Of a stretch of DNA of 64,000 nucleotides, positions 8,809 to 17,463 are shown one piece after another. Made by a program: the position numbers and the translations under genes. Every line of letters begins with the position of its first letter. The stretch's first letter is position 1. Origin of the DNA: KBS-96 sp963722585 (GTDB taxonomy: Bacteria; Acidobacteriota; Terriglobia; Bryobacterales; Bryobacteraceae). Where the stretch lies: positions 62,001 through 126,000 of the forward strand of contig CAVRNU010000002.1 in assembly GCA_963722585.1 (NCBI GenBank), read 5' to 3'. Below the pieces are notes generated by a model, which was given only the letters and a program-made list of their open reading frames with translations, was not told the origin of the DNA and searched no databases.

Positions 8809-9593
8809 CGCATCAATGAAAAATCGAGCGGGTGGAGAATTGTGTTGCTGATATTTGAGACGATGCGATCGTCGTGAAGCTCGGGGGGCGCGCTCAGTTT
8901 CTTCCATTCCGGATCGGATCCGAATTTTTTCCAGAGCTCTTCCCTTGCGGCAAGAGAGTCGAACGAGAGCATGTAAACCAGGTTCGGCATTCGCTCTCCC
9001 GCGATGGCCGCACCGAAGAATACAGGGCGCATGCCGAGCCGCTCGAAGATGCCGATCTCGCCGTCGTTGAACATCTTTACCTTTCGCGCTAAGGTTAACG
9101 CAGTTGGCGATTCATAGCGCCTCATCTCGAACACGCGCGGCGAATGCTGATCCGAAGCTTGGCTCAAAAGCGGCTGTGGCATTCCGTCGAACGTTTTCAA
9201 GATGCTGCTTTGTTCACGCTGGAACGGATAGCCGGTTCCGCTATCGAGTGTTTCGAGCGCCTGTTGGCATGCGCTATCGGCCGCGAGTTTGTCCAGCACA
9301 CTCTGCATCGTTCCGAGAGAGTCATATTGGGTAACGGCGACGACGAATGGGCCCTCCAGTCCGATGTAGTTCGCGAAAGCGCCTATCAGTTGCGCTCCCG
9401 CTCGTTTTACTGCGGGCGAGTACCCGGATCGCAGAAACTCTGTGACGCGTTTACTTTGGTTTTCAGGGCTTGTGTGCAGCTGATATTGTTTCAGCTCGAG
9501 GTAGACGTTCGATCCCGGCCGTTCCGCGGCGCCATGACTCGATTGCGGGAGCGCCGACATGGTCATCGCCGTGAGAACATTGCGGCGAGTCAT
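8805..9593 (-). CDS. Exported NIPSNAP-family protein
   Basis: A 262-residue protein with an N-terminal export-like segment (MTRRNVLTAMTMSAL, a possible twin-arginine signal) and two NIPSNAP-like dimeric alpha/beta repeats: YLELKQYQLH opens the first (about 31-40) and VFEMRRYESP the second (about 153-162). NIPSNAP domains form ferredoxin-like dimers; paired-domain exported versions are common in acidobacteria, with unknown function. The IS630-like element sits exactly at its stop codon: the present TAG is made of the target-site TA plus the IS end base, while the pre-insertion stop would have been TAA. Protein length is unchanged. It faces the transposase and is transcribed away from the regulator pair. 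Confidence 0.8.
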   Translation of the reverse strand: MTRRNVLTAMTMSALPQSSHGAAERPGSNVYLELKQYQLHTSPENQSKRVTEFLRSGYSPAVKRAGAQLIGAFANYIGLEGPFVVAVTQYDSLGTMQSVLDKLAADSACQQALETLDSGTGYPFQREQSSILKTFDGMPQPLLSQASDQHSPRVFEMRRYESPTALTLARKVKMFNDGEIGIFERLGMRPVFFGAAIAGERMPNLVYMLSFDSLAAREELWKKFGSDPEWKKLSAPPELHDDRIVSNISNTILHPLDFSLMR

Positions 9594-9631
9594 CCGGCAG
9601 CCTGTTTGAAAAAATGCGCGCGATTACGCAT

Positions 9632-10018
9632 TTATTTTTCCCGCATGGCGTGAATCAACGCTTCCATGTGGCTCAAATACTTTTCAAACATCTTACGCCC
9701 GCGGGACGTCAATCTATACTCCGTCTTTGGCATGCGGCCCTCAAACGACTTGGTGCAGCTGACGTATTCGGCCTCTTCCAGCCGCCGGGCATGCACGCTT
9801 AGATTCCCATCCGTGGTTTGCAGCAGCTTCTTCAATTCGTTGAAGGTAAGCGAATCGTTGACCGCGAGTGCGCTCACAATCCCAAGGCGAATTCGCTCGT
9901 GGATGATCCGGTCGAATTCAGGCAGGGCGCGATCGACAACCTGGCTTCCCGACAGTCTCATCGGTTTGCCGGAACGAGTTGGAGGCGCTTCCACCCGGAC
10001 CGCGGAGGTTCTACCCAC
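9632..10018 (-). CDS. Winged-helix transcriptional regulator (ArsR/MarR-like)
   Basis: About 128 residues from a GTG at 10018, preceded by a strong AAGGAGG, and overlapping the last 8 nt of the upstream membrane-protein gene. An in-frame start at 10066 would lie inside that gene. The core, from about residue 35, has a winged-helix fold: LGIVSALAVNDSLTFNELKK, then TTDGNLSVHARRLEEAEYVS as recognition helix and wing, then EYRLTSRGRKMFEKYL. This matches the small regulators that pair with an adjacent membrane protein in acidobacteria. The C-terminus (SHMEALIHAMREK) is likely the dimerisation helix. Target genes are unknown; autoregulation of this pair is plausible. Confidence 0.8.
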   Translation of the reverse strand: MGRTSAVRVEAPPTRSGKPMRLSGSQVVDRALPEFDRIIHERIRLGIVSALAVNDSLTFNELKKLLQTTDGNLSVHARRLEEAEYVSCTKSFEGRMPKTEYRLTSRGRKMFEKYLSHMEALIHAMREK

Positions 10019-10625
10019 CGTGCCTCCTTGCAATGACGAAGCCGAAGCCAGCATGAACGGCTCCAAAGCCTCCCATCAGAAACCAGTTTCCCCATGCAGC
10101 GGGCGCGAGCACAGCGAGGGCGCCGAGTACCATGAAACAAATTCCCATCACCGGGACGATTCGGACAGAAAACGCCCCGGCTGTGCAGACGGCCACTCCG
10201 TAAAGCAATAACCACAATCCGGCAGTTAGCCCGAGTTGGTTCATACGGAACAGCGCGAGCGTCAGGATTGCGCCGGCAAGCAAGGGCGGCGCGAAGCTCA
10301 ATAGAGCCCGCTTGGCGGGCCGCGAGGCAAGAGGCAGCGCAATCCGCCGCGATTTCCAGCGGAGGGCGACAATCCCGAGTGCCACTGCGAGCAACCCTTC
10401 CTTCGTCCAGATGAAGAATTGGCTGACTTCGTCGCGGCCGGCAGCGAGCAGACCTGCTACCAGAGCCGTGAACCCGATGGCGACGCCACCCCAACCGGGG
10501 ACCGCGGTGAACGCGGAAGCGCGCTCCATCGTGTCGCGAATGAATCGCAAATTGTCAGCGGCGCGTCGATCCAGGGGTACCGGAGCGGGAATCACCCTGG
10601 CGTGCGAGGCCAATGCCATGCCCAC
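10011..10625 (-). CDS. Six-helix membrane protein, regulator partner
   Basis: A 204-residue integral membrane protein. A soluble N-terminus of ~40 residues (NLRFIRDTMERASAF) precedes six hydrophobic segments, roughly at 45-62, 72-88, 105-125, 132-148, 155-172 and 178-196. No transporter or enzyme motif is recognisable. The NLRFIRDTME segment recurs in small acidobacterial membrane proteins found upstream of winged-helix regulators, as here, where the genes overlap by 8 nt and must be co-translated. A sensory or regulatory membrane role is a guess from context. It is divergently transcribed from the large membrane protein starting near 10807, with about 180 bp between them as a shared promoter region. 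Confidence 0.75.
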   Translation of the reverse strand: MGMALASHARVIPAPVPLDRRAADNLRFIRDTMERASAFTAVPGWGGVAIGFTALVAGLLAAGRDEVSQFFIWTKEGLLAVALGIVALRWKSRRIALPLASRPAKRALLSFAPPLLAGAILTLALFRMNQLGLTAGLWLLLYGVAVCTAGAFSVRIVPVMGICFMVLGALAVLAPAAWGNWFLMGGFGAVHAGFGFVIARRHGG

Positions 10626-10806
10626 GAGTATACGTCATCTACAGCTAAGCAAGAATACTTAAAAATTAGCTTTCAGCACCCAGCGATCGGCTTTCAGCTC
10701 GAACGAGGCCACCAAATGAATTCGGGTGATTGCTGACCGCTATCGGCTAATAAGCTAACTCGCCTCACTCGCATCCGTCGGGTAAATTGGCAGACGAGTA
10801 CCTGCT

Positions 10807-12384
10807 TTGGGCCGCCTTGGAATCTGTGAAGCATACGCGCTTGACGCATGTGATAATCAGGTAGGCGGTAAGCCCTTGGCCAGTCGTTCTCATCGGGTGG
10901 ACGCGCTCGTTCGTGGCGCCCACCGCCGCAGCTTGACACTACTTGGCATCGAGCGGGCTGCCCTTGCGGTTTCGCTTGTATTTGCCGGTTCGGCTGTCAT
11001 ATTAGTCGCCGGTACGCAGCTGTTGAGCTGGTATTGGCTTTGTTTTGTTGCGGCCGTCGGCTTGGCGGGCGGCGCGTACCGGCTGCGCGGCCGCATTCCT
11101 ACTTCCTACGACACTGCGCAGACTCTCGATCGCCGGCTGGCCCTGCACGATACCGTATCGACGGCCTGGCATATTAACCGGCACCCCGAAATTGGCGAGA
11201 CCGCCGCAGGGCAGTATCAATTGACGCAGGCTGAAATTGCGGCGCGACAAGTGAACACGGCGGCGGTGTTCCCGCTGGCTTTGCGCCGGTCGTGGCTGAT
11301 GCCGTTGGCGCTGGGCGCCGTAGCCTTCGCCCTATTCTCCGTACGCTACCTGGTCCGGCGCGATCTGGACTTTACGCAATCGCTAGTTCCTCTTCATCTA
11401 GAGACGCTAGCTGCGAGGCTCCGGAATTTGGCGGCGAGCAATCGAAGCGGCCCCGCCGATCCCAGCGATGAGAATGGCGACGGCCAGAGCGGACAAACGG
11501 CCGCCTCGGCTCCTAACAATACCCGGGCCAGCGATGTGACAAGCCTTAAAGATCCCGCCTCATCCGACAGCGGGCAAAGTGCCTCGGCTGGGGAATCTCC
11601 CGATCCCGTGGGGCAGAATAACGCCGAGCCGGGCTCCTCCGCGCAGAGCGCCGCTAATGGAAACCTGCGCCCCGGAGGGGATCGAACGACGGGAGAAAAA
11701 TCGACGCCCGGGAACCTCGGCAAGTCAGGAAATGAGACGAGTGAGGGACGGCAGGCTTCGGGAGAACAGCAAAATAGCAGCCTCATGAACCGGATGAAAG
11801 ATGCCGTTTCCAGCCTGTTAGCAAAAATGAGGCCGTCAGAAGGATCGGAGCGATCCGCGCAATCCAGCACGCGTAACGCTGCCGCGCCGGATCAGGACCA
11901 AAGCCAGTCCGACGCGGGTCAGTCACAGAGCCAGACACGTACATCTCAATCGACGCAGAGCAGCGCCCAGACGGATTCGAAGAATAACGAGCAGGGTCAG
12001 GCGACGGAGCTGGCCCAATCGTCCCAGAACCGCACTTCGTCGAGTTCCGATCACCCCGGCGGCGATCAGGCCAAATCGGGCATCGGGAGGCAGGATGGCT
12101 CGAAAGACCTGAAAGAGTCTGAAGAACAGCAGGCGATGGGCAAACTAGCCCAGATCATTGGGAAACGTTCGCATGATGTCTCCGGGGAAATGATGGTTGA
12201 AGTGCCCTCTGGAAAGCAGGAGCTAAGGACGGCCTATTCCGGCAAACTGGCGGAGCACTCCGATACGGGCGGTGAGATCAATCGCGACGAAATTCCGCTC
12301 GCCTTTCAGGAATATATACGCGAGTATATGGAGCGAATTCACCGGGAGCCGGCTCCGGCCAAAGCGTCGTCGCCCCAGCATTGA
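10807..12384 (+). CDS. Membrane protein with long Ser/Gln/Asn-rich region, DUF4175-like
   Basis: A 525-codon frame. Hydrophobic segments lie around residues 46-66, 70-86 and 160-180. They are followed by a low-complexity stretch from ~200 to ~440 dominated by Ser, Gln, Asn, Gly and Asp, then a short ordered tail with MGKLAQIIGKR and EIPLAFQEYIREYMERIH. The N-terminus is uncertain: the frame opens with TTG and no good ribosome binding site, and in-frame TTG or GTG codons between residues 25 and 32 would remove a poorly conserved leader. The layout of N-terminal membrane helices, disordered middle and a C-terminal PLAFQEYI-type end resembles DUF4175-type proteins. It ends directly against the convergent parvulin gene. 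Function unknown. Confidence 0.7.
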   Translation: MGRLGICEAYALDACDNQVGGKPLASRSHRVDALVRGAHRRSLTLLGIERAALAVSLVFAGSAVILVAGTQLLSWYWLCFVAAVGLAGGAYRLRGRIPTSYDTAQTLDRRLALHDTVSTAWHINRHPEIGETAAGQYQLTQAEIAARQVNTAAVFPLALRRSWLMPLALGAVAFALFSVRYLVRRDLDFTQSLVPLHLETLAARLRNLAASNRSGPADPSDENGDGQSGQTAASAPNNTRASDVTSLKDPASSDSGQSASAGESPDPVGQNNAEPGSSAQSAANGNLRPGGDRTTGEKSTPGNLGKSGNETSEGRQASGEQQNSSLMNRMKDAVSSLLAKMRPSEGSERSAQSSTRNAAAPDQDQSQSDAGQSQSQTRTSQSTQSSAQTDSKNNEQGQATELAQSSQNRTSSSSDHPGGDQAKSGIGRQDGSKDLKESEEQQAMGKLAQIIGKRSHDVSGEMMVEVPSGKQELRTAYSGKLAEHSDTGGEINRDEIPLAFQEYIREYMERIHREPAPAKASSPQH

Positions 12385-13437
12385 TCATTTGCTATCGCGC
12401 CCGGTGAGCACTTCCTGGGCGTAGTAGTTGACGACCTTCGCTTCCGCACGAGCGTTCTCGTAGAAGGCGGCGCGCAGCAATTGATCCTTCTTATTAAAGA
12501 GCTGCATTCTAATCGTTTCTTCTACGCGTGGGTCGCTCAGCTCGCGCTGCCCGGCCGGTTCCTTCGAGATCACCTTCAGAATGCGGTACCCCTCCGGCGT
12601 GTGAACCACGTTTGAGATCTGGCCCGGGGTCATGTCGAGGATCAAGCGCCTGAGCTCGGGATTGGCTTTGTCAAGTGACGACTCCGGAATGGGCCCCATA
12701 TCGCCCCCGTTTGAACCAAATTCCGGATCCTCTGAATAGCTTTGCGCCAAGGTGCCAAAGTCTTCGCCTTGCCTCAGCCTCGATTCGAGCATATTGATCT
12801 TGGCGCGGGCCTGCTCGTCACTCTGGGCTTTATCGTTCTTCAAATTGTGAATATTAGAGTCAGGCGCCGGGGTAACCAGTATCTGAGCCAAGTGGATTTG
12901 CGGCTCGACAAGATTGAAGCTCGCTCGATTGGCATTGTAGTACTGGGCTACATCGGCGTCCGTGATCGTGATGTGCGAGCCGATCTCCTTATTCAGCAGC
13001 TTGTTGATGCTCAAGTCGCGGCGGAGTTGCGCCCGCAGCTCGCTCTCGGTCAGATGCTGAGCCGCAAGTTGCCTGGCAAACTCCTCTTTTGTGTACGGCG
13101 CTTTCAGCTCGTTGAACTTCGCATCCACGTCCGAGTCGGAGGCCATCAATCCCTCTTTCTCCGCCTGCTGGAGCATGATCTCGGCATCAATTAGCGTTCG
13201 CAGCATTTCTAACTTCAAAGATCTTGTTTCGTCATCGCCTGGTTTGAGCTGTGCCTTAGGAACTTGCCTTGCGAGCAGCGCATCAACTTGGGCATACGTA
13301 ATTGGCCTTCCGTTCACAGTTGCGGCCACGTCGGGAGAAATTGCGCGGTTGCAACCGGAAAAGACGGCGAAAGCCGCGAGCAAAGCGACGGAAACTAACA
13401 GGGATTTCGCAGGCGGATTCCGAGCACAAGTGTCCAC
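12385..13437 (-). CDS. Lipoprotein peptidyl-prolyl isomerase (parvulin, SurA/PpiC type)
   Basis: From the GTG at 13437 the product is ~350 residues. It has a lipoprotein signal (SLLVSVALLAAFAVFSGC; the Cys is the lipidated residue), an N-terminal SurA-like helical domain (VNGRPITYAQVDALLARQ) and a parvulin domain near residues 195-300 (ILVTPAPDS, FGTLAQSYSEDPEFGSNGGD, PGQISNVVHTPEGYRILKV). It assists folding of outer-membrane and periplasmic proteins by proline isomerisation. A longer frame begins with TTG at 13548, but that extension crosses a palindromic intergenic repeat (13431-13474) and reads as junk, so the GTG is preferred. It converges with the low-complexity membrane protein with no gap between the two stops. 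Confidence 0.88.
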   Translation of the reverse strand: MDTCARNPPAKSLLVSVALLAAFAVFSGCNRAISPDVAATVNGRPITYAQVDALLARQVPKAQLKPGDDETRSLKLEMLRTLIDAEIMLQQAEKEGLMASDSDVDAKFNELKAPYTKEEFARQLAAQHLTESELRAQLRRDLSINKLLNKEIGSHITITDADVAQYYNANRASFNLVEPQIHLAQILVTPAPDSNIHNLKNDKAQSDEQARAKINMLESRLRQGEDFGTLAQSYSEDPEFGSNGGDMGPIPESSLDKANPELRRLILDMTPGQISNVVHTPEGYRILKVISKEPAGQRELSDPRVEETIRMQLFNKKDQLLRAAFYENARAEAKVVNYYAQEVLTGRDSK

Positions 13438-13474
13438 ACGAGTGTGGACACGGCACGCTAAGAGCGTGCGCCAC
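13431..13474. repeat. Double hairpin intergenic repeat (REP-like, family 1)
   Basis: A perfect 20-bp palindrome TGTCCACACGAGTGTGGACA (13431-13450) is followed by a hairpin with arms GCACGCT and AGCGTGC (13453-13469) and then GCGCCAC. The second hairpin and its GCGCCAC flank recur at 39.64-39.73 kb, so this is a dispersed repeat family rather than a local operator. Confidence 0.7.
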
Positions 13475-13544
13475 GAGTCTGGCCCCGGATTACGAGAAAT
13501 GCATGCTAGATGGGATAGCCGGATCAATGTACGGGACGGAAGCC

Positions 13545-14523
13545 TCAACCTTTGACCTTCTTTACTTCTTCAATCAGAGCTGGCACCACTTCGAACAGAT
13601 CGCCTACAACTCCGTAATCGGCGATTTCGAAAATGGGGGCGTTCTCGTCTTTGTTGATGGCGACAACGGTCTTCGCGCCTTTCATGCCGACCAGGTGCTG
13701 GATCGCGCCCGAGATTCCAATCGCGAAATAGACCTTCGGAGATACGGTTTGGCCGGAGCTGCCGACTTGGCGGTCCATCGGAAGCCATCCGTTGTCGCAA
13801 ATGGGCCGCGATGCCGCGATTTCCGCGCCCAGCGCTTGAGCCAGTTTCTCGATAACCGGGAGATTATCTTTTTCTTTAATGCCCCGCCCGACTGCAACAA
13901 TCGTTTCGGCGCTGGTGAGATCGACGGACCGTTGCGCTTCGCGGAACGGCTCTTCGGGCTTGCTCCGGATCTGGGCGGCATCGAGCGTTACGTTGACGGT
14001 TTCAATGGGCGCATCCGCGTTCCCAGGTTCAGCGGAGCGGAAAGCGCCTGCCTGAATCGAAGCAAACACAGTTTCATCGAGTCCGAAGCCGACATCCGCG
14101 CTTAGCTTGCCTTGAAAAAGCTGCTTCACAAAAACGACACGCTGGCCCGACACGTGAACCGCAACGGCGTCGCTCGCGAGCGGTTTGCCGAATTTTGCCG
14201 CTAATTTGGGGGCGAAGTCGCGCACCTGATACGTATGCGGAAATAAGACGAGCTTTGGAGACGTTCTTCGCACCAGCTGCTCGGCCGCTGGCGGTATACG
14301 CGTCTGCCGTGTATTGCTTGAGCAACGGATGACTCACCGCGTACACTTTCGTAAGGCCAAACTGTGACAGATCGCGGGCGATCGTCTCCGCCTCTGACGA
14401 TAAGACGGCGGCTTCGACCCGCGCGTTGAGCGCCGCGGCAATCTGTTGCGCCGCCGCTATTGTCTCGAAAGACATGCGATTCCATTGGCCGCCGCGATGC
14501 TCGGCGATAACCAGCACGCTCAT
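13545..14523 (-). pseudogene. etfA: Electron transfer flavoprotein alpha subunit, frameshifted
   Basis: The N-terminal half (MSVLVIAEHRGGQWNRMSFE, then LKQYTADAYTAS) and the C-terminal half (VRRTSPKLVLFPHTYQVRDF to the end) are in different frames. Total length is 979 nt, 326 codons plus one base, matching a normal EtfA of ~325 residues. One extra G/C in the GGCC run at about 14283-14287 explains the shift; removing it reads AYTASAEQLVRRTSPKL. The C-terminal FAD-binding domain is intact, including GSSGQTVSPKVYFAIGISG and SGAIQHLVGMKGAKTVVAIN. EtfAB carries electrons from acyl-CoA dehydrogenases to the quinone pool. The start overlaps the etfB stop (ATGA). Because etfB is intact and every motif is preserved, a sequencing error is as likely as true inactivation. 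Confidence 0.85.
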
Positions 14524-15290
14524 AGAACTCTCGCTTCGAATTTGAGCTTTTCAACAAGCTGAGCGGCGGCTTGCCTGGCGTCTCCGGTGAAGATCTGCGT
14601 CGCCTTCTTTCGCTCCGGCGCGTAAATCCGGTCGAATCCCGTTGCTCCGCTCACATCCACGCCCAGGTCCGTTGCCTGAAGCGGCTTGATCTCTTTCGAT
14701 TTCGACCGCTTGATACCCATCAGCGTGGCGTATCGCAGTTTCTTAATGCCACTTTGAATGGTGAGAACCGCGGGTAGCGGCAGAGCTACGTATTGAAACC
14801 AGCCATCTTCCAGCTCTCGCTTGACCCGTAGCTGAGATGCGGCGAGCTCTACTTCCATCACAATCGTAACGTGCGCCCAACCCAGTATCTCGGCCAGCAG
14901 CACGCCCGTCTGTCCGTAGCCGAGATCGTCCGACTGTAAGCCCGTCAGGATCAGATCGGGCGACTCAGACTCGACGGCCTTTGCCAGCAGGCGGGCCGTT
15001 GTCAGCGCATCGAGCGCTCCAGGTTTGTCCAGCTGTATATGAATAGCGCGGTCGGCTCCCTTCGCCAGCGCCTCCCGGATGGTTTGGGCCGCGCGCGGCG
15101 GGCCCATGCATAACACAACCACCTCGCCTCCCGACTTCTCCTTGAGCTGGAGACCTTCCTCCAAGGCGTAAGCGTCCGGCTCGTTGATCTCATACGTCAA
15201 ATCCGATTCATCGAGCCATGTTCCGCTGGCATTCACTCGGAGGTTCGCATCGCGGGATGGAACCTGCTTGACGGAAACAATGATTTTCAT
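14520..15290 (-). CDS. etfB: Electron transfer flavoprotein beta subunit
   Basis: About 256 residues from the ATG at 15290; a TTG three codons earlier is less likely. The protein opens with MKIIVSVKQVPS and has the beta-subunit pattern: EINEPDAYALEEGLQL near residue 35, LCMGPPRAAQTIREALAKGA as nucleotide-binding loop, LTGLQSDDLGYGQTG near 115, and PAVLTIQSGIKKLRYATLMG, the conserved ETF-beta signature region. EtfB binds AMP and docks with EtfA and dehydrogenase partners. It is first of the etfBA pair and lies downstream of fabF, 63 nt away. An acyl-CoA dehydrogenase that could use this carrier is encoded at 36.8 kb. Confidence 0.95.
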   Translation of the reverse strand: MKIIVSVKQVPSRDANLRVNASGTWLDESDLTYEINEPDAYALEEGLQLKEKSGGEVVVLCMGPPRAAQTIREALAKGADRAIHIQLDKPGALDALTTARLLAKAVESESPDLILTGLQSDDLGYGQTGVLLAEILGWAHVTIVMEVELAASQLRVKRELEDGWFQYVALPLPAVLTIQSGIKKLRYATLMGIKRSKSKEIKPLQATDLGVDVSGATGFDRIYAPERKKATQIFTGDARQAAAQLVEKLKFEARVL

Positions 15291-15353
15291 AGGGCGCAAA
15301 AGAGCAGTGAGCGCGCCGACACGACAGCAGACAGGCCGCGGCCTCGGCGGCGA

Positions 15354-16604
15354 CTATTCATACTTCTTGAATATCAGACAGCCGTTGGTGCCTCCGAAGC
15401 CGAAGCTATTTGAAAGCGCGTACTCGATAGGCATGGGACGGGCGCGATTCGGCACATAGTCGAGGTCGCAATCCGGATCGGGATTTTCGTAGTTGATGGT
15501 GGGCGGCGCAATCTGGTCGCGTATTGCGAGAACGGTGACACCTGCTTCAAGGCCTCCGGCTCCTCCCAGCAAATGCCCGGTCATCGACTTCGTCGAGCTT
15601 ACGGCGAGTTTGGAGACATGGTCGCCAAACGTTCGTTTCAGTGCGATAGTTTCGGCCTTGTCTCCCACTGGAGTAGATGTGCCGTGCGCGTTTACGTACT
15701 GAATTTGTGAAGGTGCGATTCCGGCATCTTTCAAGCCGTCGCGCATCACACGATACGCGCCGTCGCCATCCTCGGGAGGCGATGTAATGTGGTGCGCGTC
15801 GCTGCTCATCCCATAGCCGACGATCTCGGCGAGTATCGTCGCGCCTCTCCGCTTCGCCTGCTCTAGTTCCTCGAGGATCAGTATCCCGGCGCCCTCGCCC
15901 ACAATGAAGCCGTCACGGTCTCTGTCCCAGGGGCGGCAGGCGTGTTGCGGATCGTCGTTTCTAGTCGAGAGCGCTCGCATGGCGGCGAATCCGCCAATCC
16001 CCATTGGGGTAACACAAGCCTCGCTGCCTCCGCTGATCATGACATCGGCATAACCGTGCTGGATTAACCGGAACGAGTCGCCAATCGAATGCGCGCTTGT
16101 CGTACAGGCGGTTGCAGTTGCAGAAGAGGGGCCCTTCGCTCCGTATTTAATCGAAACGTACCCGCTCGCCAGATTGACGATAACCGAGGGAATAAAGAAG
16201 GGCGATAGACGGCTCGGACCCCGCTCGAGGAGCGTCTGGTGTTCCCGCTCGATGACCTCGAATCCGCCGATGCCGCTGCCGATATAAACGCCAAACGTCT
16301 CGGAGTTTAGTTGCGCAGCATCCAGATTTGCGGCTTTGACGGCAAAATCGCTCGCGGTCACCGCAAACTGGATAAACCGGGCCATTTTTTTGACTTCTTT
16401 TTTCTCAATGAAGTCAAGCGGGTCAAAGCCCTTCACTTCCCCCGCGATCCGGCAGCTAAACCGGGAGGCATCAAACTGGGTAATACATCCAATTCCAGAT
16501 GTGCCGGCTTTGATGGCGGTCCAGCACTCTTCAGTGCCGTTGCCAACCGGACATAGAAGTCCGACGCCCGTTACCACTACTCTGCGCGCCACTGATTTCT
16601 CCAA
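15354..16604 (-). CDS. fabF: Beta-ketoacyl-ACP synthase II
   Basis: A 416-residue thiolase-fold condensing enzyme of fatty-acid elongation. The start MEKSVARRVVVTGVGLLCPV is canonical. The catalytic Cys is C167 (ATACTTSAHS), with His307 in NAHGTST and His344 in KSMTGHLLG, the Cys-His-His triad. GFGGTNGCLIFKK near the C-terminus is also typical. It condenses malonyl-ACP with acyl-ACP in the cytoplasm. The acpP gene lies 48 nt upstream on the same strand, and etfBA follows, giving a lipid-related cluster. Length fits FabF (410-415). Whether it is the main FabF or a specialised copy cannot be told from one window, but the adjacent acpP favours the main one. Confidence 0.96.
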   Translation of the reverse strand: MEKSVARRVVVTGVGLLCPVGNGTEECWTAIKAGTSGIGCITQFDASRFSCRIAGEVKGFDPLDFIEKKEVKKMARFIQFAVTASDFAVKAANLDAAQLNSETFGVYIGSGIGGFEVIEREHQTLLERGPSRLSPFFIPSVIVNLASGYVSIKYGAKGPSSATATACTTSAHSIGDSFRLIQHGYADVMISGGSEACVTPMGIGGFAAMRALSTRNDDPQHACRPWDRDRDGFIVGEGAGILILEELEQAKRRGATILAEIVGYGMSSDAHHITSPPEDGDGAYRVMRDGLKDAGIAPSQIQYVNAHGTSTPVGDKAETIALKRTFGDHVSKLAVSSTKSMTGHLLGGAGGLEAGVTVLAIRDQIAPPTINYENPDPDCDLDYVPNRARPMPIEYALSNSFGFGGTNGCLIFKKYE

Positions 16605-16652
16605 TCCCTTCTGCTCGACCTCGAATCAGGGCGGACAGAACGCTGATGCGCG

Positions 16653-16889
16653 CTACTTCTTTTGTTTCGCTTCGATGTAATCAATCGCTTGCTTTACAGT
16701 TGTAATCTTCTCAGCGTCTTCATCGGGAATATCGATACCGAATGCTTCTTCAAATGCCATGACCAGCTCAACAATGTCGAGAGAGTCGGCTCCAAGATCA
16801 TCCACAAATGATGCGCTCAGATCCACCTGAGCTTCGTCCACTCCAAGCTGCTCGACAATAATCTGCTTAACCTTCTGTTCTACCGACAT
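16653..16889 (-). CDS. acpP: Acyl carrier protein
   Basis: A 78-residue acidic four-helix protein. Ser36 in DLGADSLDIVE is the phosphopantetheine attachment site. The helix II and III residues (LVMAFEEAFGIDIPDEDAEK) match housekeeping ACPs. A strong ribosome binding site (GGGAGGAA, 5 nt before the ATG) supports high expression and fixes the start. It carries acyl chains for FabF, encoded directly downstream in the same direction. Nothing is unusual in sequence or length. Confidence 0.97.
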   Translation of the reverse strand: MSVEQKVKQIIVEQLGVDEAQVDLSASFVDDLGADSLDIVELVMAFEEAFGIDIPDEDAEKITTVKQAIDYIEAKQKK

Positions 16890-17463
16890 TCAGTTCCTCC
16901 CTCGCAGCTAGACGCGTGTCTTCATGGGGCAAGGCCACCCGGTTTCCCAAATACAACTTCTTACATTTTGGCAGGGAGCGTGATCCGAAGATGCTGTGCG
17001 GCCGCGAAATGGTTCAAAGTGATTGATTTTAGCGATCCTGGGAGGATGTGGCAAGCTGCAAATCGTCCTCAGCCGGTGTCCGGGCGTTGAATTTGCAGGG
17101 TTTCGACTGCCCGCCGGTCTCGCAGAAACGGCACCGCTGTTGATTTTTCACGCAACCAATGAGCCGGTCTCCCTCGTCGAGTAATCTAAGTGGTTTGCGG
17201 GGCCGATCACGCCAACAAGAAGCTGGTAAGATTACAAGCCGGGCCTGACTTGATGGAAAAAACTCGGAATGATCTGGGCGAAGATAAGCCTTATCCTGTT
17301 CTGGGCTGCCGCCCGATAGGATGTTAGACTGGCAGCAGGTGAAGTGTCGTCTAATTGGCGCAACTGACTTGTTTCAGGGGGCGTCTAGACGGCAGAGAGC
17401 AGGCCAGCCCTAAGTGAAAAGCTTGGTAGTTCGGCGAATTTCTATACAAGAGCGGAGTGGGCT
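16890..17463. other. Gene-free divergent intergenic region
   Basis: 574 bp between acpP (minus) and tonB (plus), with no supported reading frame. It must hold both promoters, but no convincing -35/-10 pair stands out. Two small perfect palindromes are visible: GATAAGCCTTATC at 17283-17295 and CGTCTAGACG at 17382-17391, the latter about 70 bp before the tonB start. They could be operators; this is only a suggestion. Confidence 0.5.

Noticed and set aside
10660..10700. Promoter-like AT-rich stretch near the divergent start of the membrane protein
   Set aside because: AT content is high but no -35/-10 spacing fits; it instead shares GCTGAAAGC words with the heptamer repeat.
13545..14523. Programmed frameshift in etfA
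   Set aside because: No slippery heptamer, stem-loop or Shine-Dalgarno-like stimulator is visible near 14285, and EtfA is not known to use recoding; decay or sequencing error is simpler.
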